A stretch of DNA of 64,000 nt from Periplaneta americana. Its lineage: Eukaryota > Arthropoda > Insecta > Blattodea > Blattidae. The notes beneath the pieces are model-generated. The model did no database searches, was not told the origin of the DNA, and worked only from the letters and a program-made list of their open reading frames with translations. Shown here one piece after another: positions 61,173 to 64,000 of this stretch. Location of the stretch: positions 104,560,830 through 104,624,829 of the forward strand of contig NC_091131.1 in assembly GCF_040183065.1 (NCBI RefSeq). The letters are read 5' to 3'. The position numbers were made by a program, and so were the translations under genes. Numbering within the stretch: the first letter of the stretch is position 1; every line of letters starts with the position of its first letter.

Positions 61173-61245
61173 TTCTGACACATATTGTCAAGTGAAATAT
61201 ATTGCCTTGATAATAGATGTATCAGCCAGAACCTCAATCAGAGAT
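61173..61245. repeat. dispersed repeat, segment also at 63798-63872
   Basis: TTGTTCTGACACATATTGTC, TTGATAATAGATGTATCAG and CCAGAACCTCAATCAGAG match the segment at 63798-63872. Downstream parts resume at 62165 and 62955 (see findings). Confidence 0.7.
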
Positions 61246-61274
61246 TTTTTGTGTGAAGATGCTGAAACTGATCA

Positions 61275-61445
61275 GAAAGAGAAAAAAGAATTGATTGGGT
61301 CACTGGCGAAGAAGAAACTCCCTACTAAAGGATGCACTGGAAGAAATGGTGAACGGGAGAAGAGTTCGGGACAGAAGATATCAGATGATAGACGACATTA
61401 AGATACTCGGATCATTACGGAGATTAAGAGGAAGGCAGAAAACCC
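61275..61445 (+). pseudogene. LINE ORF2 C-terminus with (ATT)n tail
   Basis: Across one frame change reads KEKKELIGSL or NWVTGE-like sequence, then GHWRRRNSLLKDALEEMVNG, RRYQMIDDIKILGSLRRLRG. This is the W-GH-LRRN..L..ALEGMV type of LINE tail. An ATT microsatellite follows at about 61474-61504. Confidence 0.75.
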
Positions 61446-61471
61446 AGTACTTTTATGAACAAAACAATATT

Positions 61472-61503
<32 letters not shown>

Positions 61504-61509
61504 TTGTTA

Positions 61510-62160
61510 AGAAAGTTAGAAGATTTCAAAATCTTTCTTGACATTTGAATAACCCTACATGATGCTTCACGTTCATCATTCATAGAAACATTGACTCGCA
61601 GGTACTGAACATGAACAAAATACAAATACGTTTCAATAGCTGAGAAATTTCCGTACATAGAGGGATGAATAAAAAACAAACAGCATGCAAGAATCACTTT
61701 TCGGTACCAGAGATATTAGAAACGTGTAGGCCTATTTCTGCGAAAATCTCGAAACCAATTCTTTGCATCATCACAACGTGGTTCAGTGACTCACTGGACT
61801 TGCATGCGGGGTCCCGGGTTCATGGCCAAACAATCTAATCGGAGTTTTAATGGTTTCCTCTATCTTGCAGTAAAATAACTAGGAAGTGTATAGTTAGTTA
61901 TTTATGATGTAGCCTATTGATTTCTATTTCCACTACAAATCTACAGATAATATTTCGCAAGACATTAATCACTACTGATTGTATACGGTCATTATGTCTC
62001 CAGATGTCCATTAAATGGCACAGTGGTTCGCAAATGTGTCTACAGTTTGCAGCACTTCAGTATATCAACAAGAATGTCGACAGTTAAAAAACTATAAATG
62101 AAATGAAAAATATTCTTTCTCCTGAGAAAATATTAAAGATCATGATTCAAATTATAAACA
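61510..62160. other. no recognisable gene
   Basis: Nothing supported beyond its position as part of an insertion into the 61173 repeat. Confidence 0.4.
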
Positions 62161-62207
62161 ATCATACTATCCTAACAGCGCGATTTGTTCTATCAATATT
62201 TTTGTTT

Positions 62208-62240
62208 GTCTGTCCGTCCGTCCGTCCGTCCGTCCATCCG
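62208..62240. repeat. (CCGT)n short microsatellite
   Basis: Seven to eight CCGT/CCAT units. Confidence 0.9.
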
Positions 62241-62262
62241 CTCATCCATACATCAAGACTAG

Positions 62263-62950
62263 AGATGAACAATGATCGAGAAAGCAAGACTAACAGCACT
62301 CGCAAAGCCGAAAACCCGCACGACAATGTTGTATACGTCGCGTCGTGAGTGCTTCGAGACGTCGAGATTGATCACTCCCAAAGTCCCGAACGTCAAGCAG
62401 CCTTGAATCGCCACAATTTTTTATACCTGACTGAACTTTTATCTACTTTGACAACTGTTATATAAGTACAAACAATCAAGTAACCTATTTGAAACATCAG
62501 CTCTATCTTTCGGTGTATAATAATACGTTCCCCAGTCTTTATTTAATTACCAAGCCCTTATTAAAAGGCTAGGAATTTTCTTTTCATATGTTTGAGGTCA
62601 AGTGTGCAATCTCAAGTAAAAAGATATTAACGTTATGTTTTATGTTTCTCAGAAATGCAAATTTATTTGAGAATTTTTTTTCTATTTATATAACCATAGG
62701 TAATATCATATAATAGAACCAGAACATTTTGATAACTAAGATACTGTTTTGTTTTGTCTCTTTATCTAATTGAAACATTTATAATGTTATTTATTTCAAT
62801 TATGTATGTTATTCAAAGTTACGAAATCTTTCCACGCCGACCAAATGCTATTTCGAGAATGACGAGACTCGAAGCGCACGAGAATGACGAGACGAGACTC
62901 GAAAGACAAATGCAACGAACAGAGCGAGCGAGAGCTAATCTAATCTTTAA
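62263..62950. mobile_element. probable insertion rich in GACGAGACTCGA words
   Basis: It interrupts the repeat otherwise continuous at 63908-64000. The right end has many GAGACTCGA/GACGAGAC words (62860-62935) and the left end AAGACTAACAGCACTCGC-type words. No ORF with a domain. Ends were not resolved to the base. Confidence 0.4.
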
Positions 62951-63272
62951 TCAGGACAACCATCCACCAATCCATCCACCTACAGTACCTACCTACCTGT
63001 TTTTGTGCTTATTTACCTATCTAGCTATGTACAGACAGTTTTTTTGCACACCAGTCACAGGTAATAATGCTCATTCGACTTAATAACTGTAGAGCGGAGC
63101 GCCCGACCCGAGGTAGATCTAAGAAGTAAGGGGTGGAGTGAGACTGGTCTGCATAGGGAAGCGTACACAGACCTCTCCGTACGCTGACATACAAACCACT
63201 CACCGCCCTCCAATAGATTTTGTTAGTTAGGCGTTGGAGTGGGACCGTTTGCATAGAAATTCTCTGTTAAGA

Positions 63273-63517
63273 GTCCACCACAGTGGAGTAGCGGTTAGCA
63301 TGTCTGCCCCTGCAACGAGCGGGGCTCGGGTTCAAATCCTGGTTGGTACAAATTACTTAGTTGAGGTTTTTCCCTGGGTTTTCCCTCAATCCATCAAGAG
63401 GAAATATTGGGTAACTTTCGGAGCTGCACCCTGGATTCATTTCGTAGGTATTATCATCTTCGTTTTACTGAGACTCTGGATAGTAATCGAAGTTGATAAA
63501 GTGTCGCAAAATAAAAC
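63273..63517 (+). mobile_element. tRNA-derived SINE, copy 3 (diverged subfamily)
   Basis: GTGGAGTAGCGGTTAGCATGTCTG (A box), CGGGTTCAAATCCTGG (B box), GGTTTTCCCTCAATCCAT, GGGTAACTTTCGGAGCTGCA and tail CAAAATAAAAC. It shares the body with copies 1 and 2 but has a different head and a diverged 3' half. Confidence 0.85.
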
Positions 63518-63569
63518 AATTTAACCATGGCGAACAGCTGATTCGGAGCGGATTAGTTCCCTCATTCCA

Positions 63570-63690
63570 TTGTTGTTTAGTCAACTGTCCGAAGAGAGGT
63601 CTGAACCTCATAAGTGATACCAACAATGCACCACTTAAGGCAACTAGGCCAGGAGACAATGGGATAGGGTGGTCAGTTTTTTCCCCCTCC
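63570..63690 (+). mobile_element. TTGTTGTTTAGTCAACTGT family, fullest copy
   Basis: Begins TTGTTGTTTAGTCAACTGTC and contains GAACCTCATAAGTGATACCA and CTAGGCCAGGAGACAATGGG. It ends CAGTTTTTTCCCCCTCC. Reference copy for the fragments at 39698, 45789 and 58485. Confidence 0.8.
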
Positions 63691-63743
63691 ATGCCATACC
63701 TCGCCGATTAGTTATATAATACACTAATCAGACTTCAGATGCA

Positions 63744-63747
<4 letters not shown>

Positions 63748-63790
<43 letters not shown>
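63748..63790. repeat. (AT)n microsatellite
   Basis: About 20 AT units. Confidence 0.97.
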
Positions 63791-63796
<6 letters not shown>

Positions 63797-63797
63797 C

Positions 63798-64000
63798 TTC
63801 CTCTGACACAAATCGTCAAGTGAGCTGTACTGCCTGATAATAGATGTACATATCAGTCAGAACCTCAATCAAAGGCATCCGTTCCATTATAGTATCCTAA
63901 GTGTATCGCTATTTGTTCTATGTATATTTTTGTTTATATGTCCGCTCATCCATTCACTAGAACAACCACCCACCAATCTACCCACCTACCAACTTGCCTG
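63798..64000. repeat. dispersed repeat, uninterrupted copy, continues past window
   Basis: CTCTGACACAAATCGTCAAG .. GATAATAGATGTACATATCA .. ATTTGTTCTATGTATATTTT .. CCACCAATCTACCCACCTAC. It shows the order of pieces found split at 61173, 62165 and 62955. Confidence 0.65.

Overview
This is a eukaryotic, AT-rich, repeat-dense nuclear segment. Long introns with consensus GT/AG sites, tRNA-headed SINEs, CR1/RTE-type LINE tails, a Penelope-like element, FLYWCH-type Mutator elements and several TIR/MITE families point to an insect. The particular SINE and LINE tails recall cockroach genomes (Blattodea, possibly Periplaneta). That assignment is from memory and was not checked. There is no sign of prokaryotic organisation, and almost every open frame of 60-100 codons is chance.

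One host gene can be reconstructed, on the minus strand. It has three coding exons: 44368-44231 (start codon), 18000-16469 and 14053-12352 (stop), joined by introns of about 26.2 kb and 2.4 kb. Every junction has consensus splice sites and the reading phases agree (0 and 2). The predicted protein is about 1123 residues: a short N-terminus, a basic patch, a long Ser/Gly/Asn/Tyr-rich region built on a repeating YSGN-like unit of about 13 residues, and a C-terminal array of nine C2H2 zinc fingers arranged as a triplicated three-finger module, plus one degenerate finger. I do not recognise it as a named gene. An acceptor just upstream of the start codon implies at least one untranslated 5' exon further right.

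The rest is mobile DNA. Left region (1-12 kb): hAT fragment, Mutator remnant with a GTCCA array, a complete 2.66-kb hAT with an exact 8-bp target duplication inside a degenerate tandem array, a tRNA-SINE, and an internally deleted mariner-like element with 91-bp TIRs. Large intron (18-44 kb): a Penelope-like element with inverted arms (RT plus GIY-YIG), one arm interrupted by a TA-flanked MITE; mariner-type remnants; a 0.9-kb TA-flanked element containing four 70-bp repeats; a TTAA-flanked element; LINE tails; a Mutator element with a 9-bp target duplication; foldbacks and MITEs. Right region (44-64 kb): second MITE copies, a piggyBac-like zinc-ribbon fragment, another FLYWCH-Mutator remnant with a GGGAAA array, a 1.6-kb P-like/THAP candidate with a 7-bp duplication, a LINE RT broken by only three stops and one slip, a mariner remnant with an 88-bp duplication, a 280-bp tetranucleotide satellite, a Mutator-like pseudogene and SINEs.

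The most interesting signals are the zinc-finger gene with its prion-like repeat domain, the recurring layout of FLYWCH-Mutator remnants beside family-specific iterated short motifs, and several nested insertions whose target sites can be read directly.
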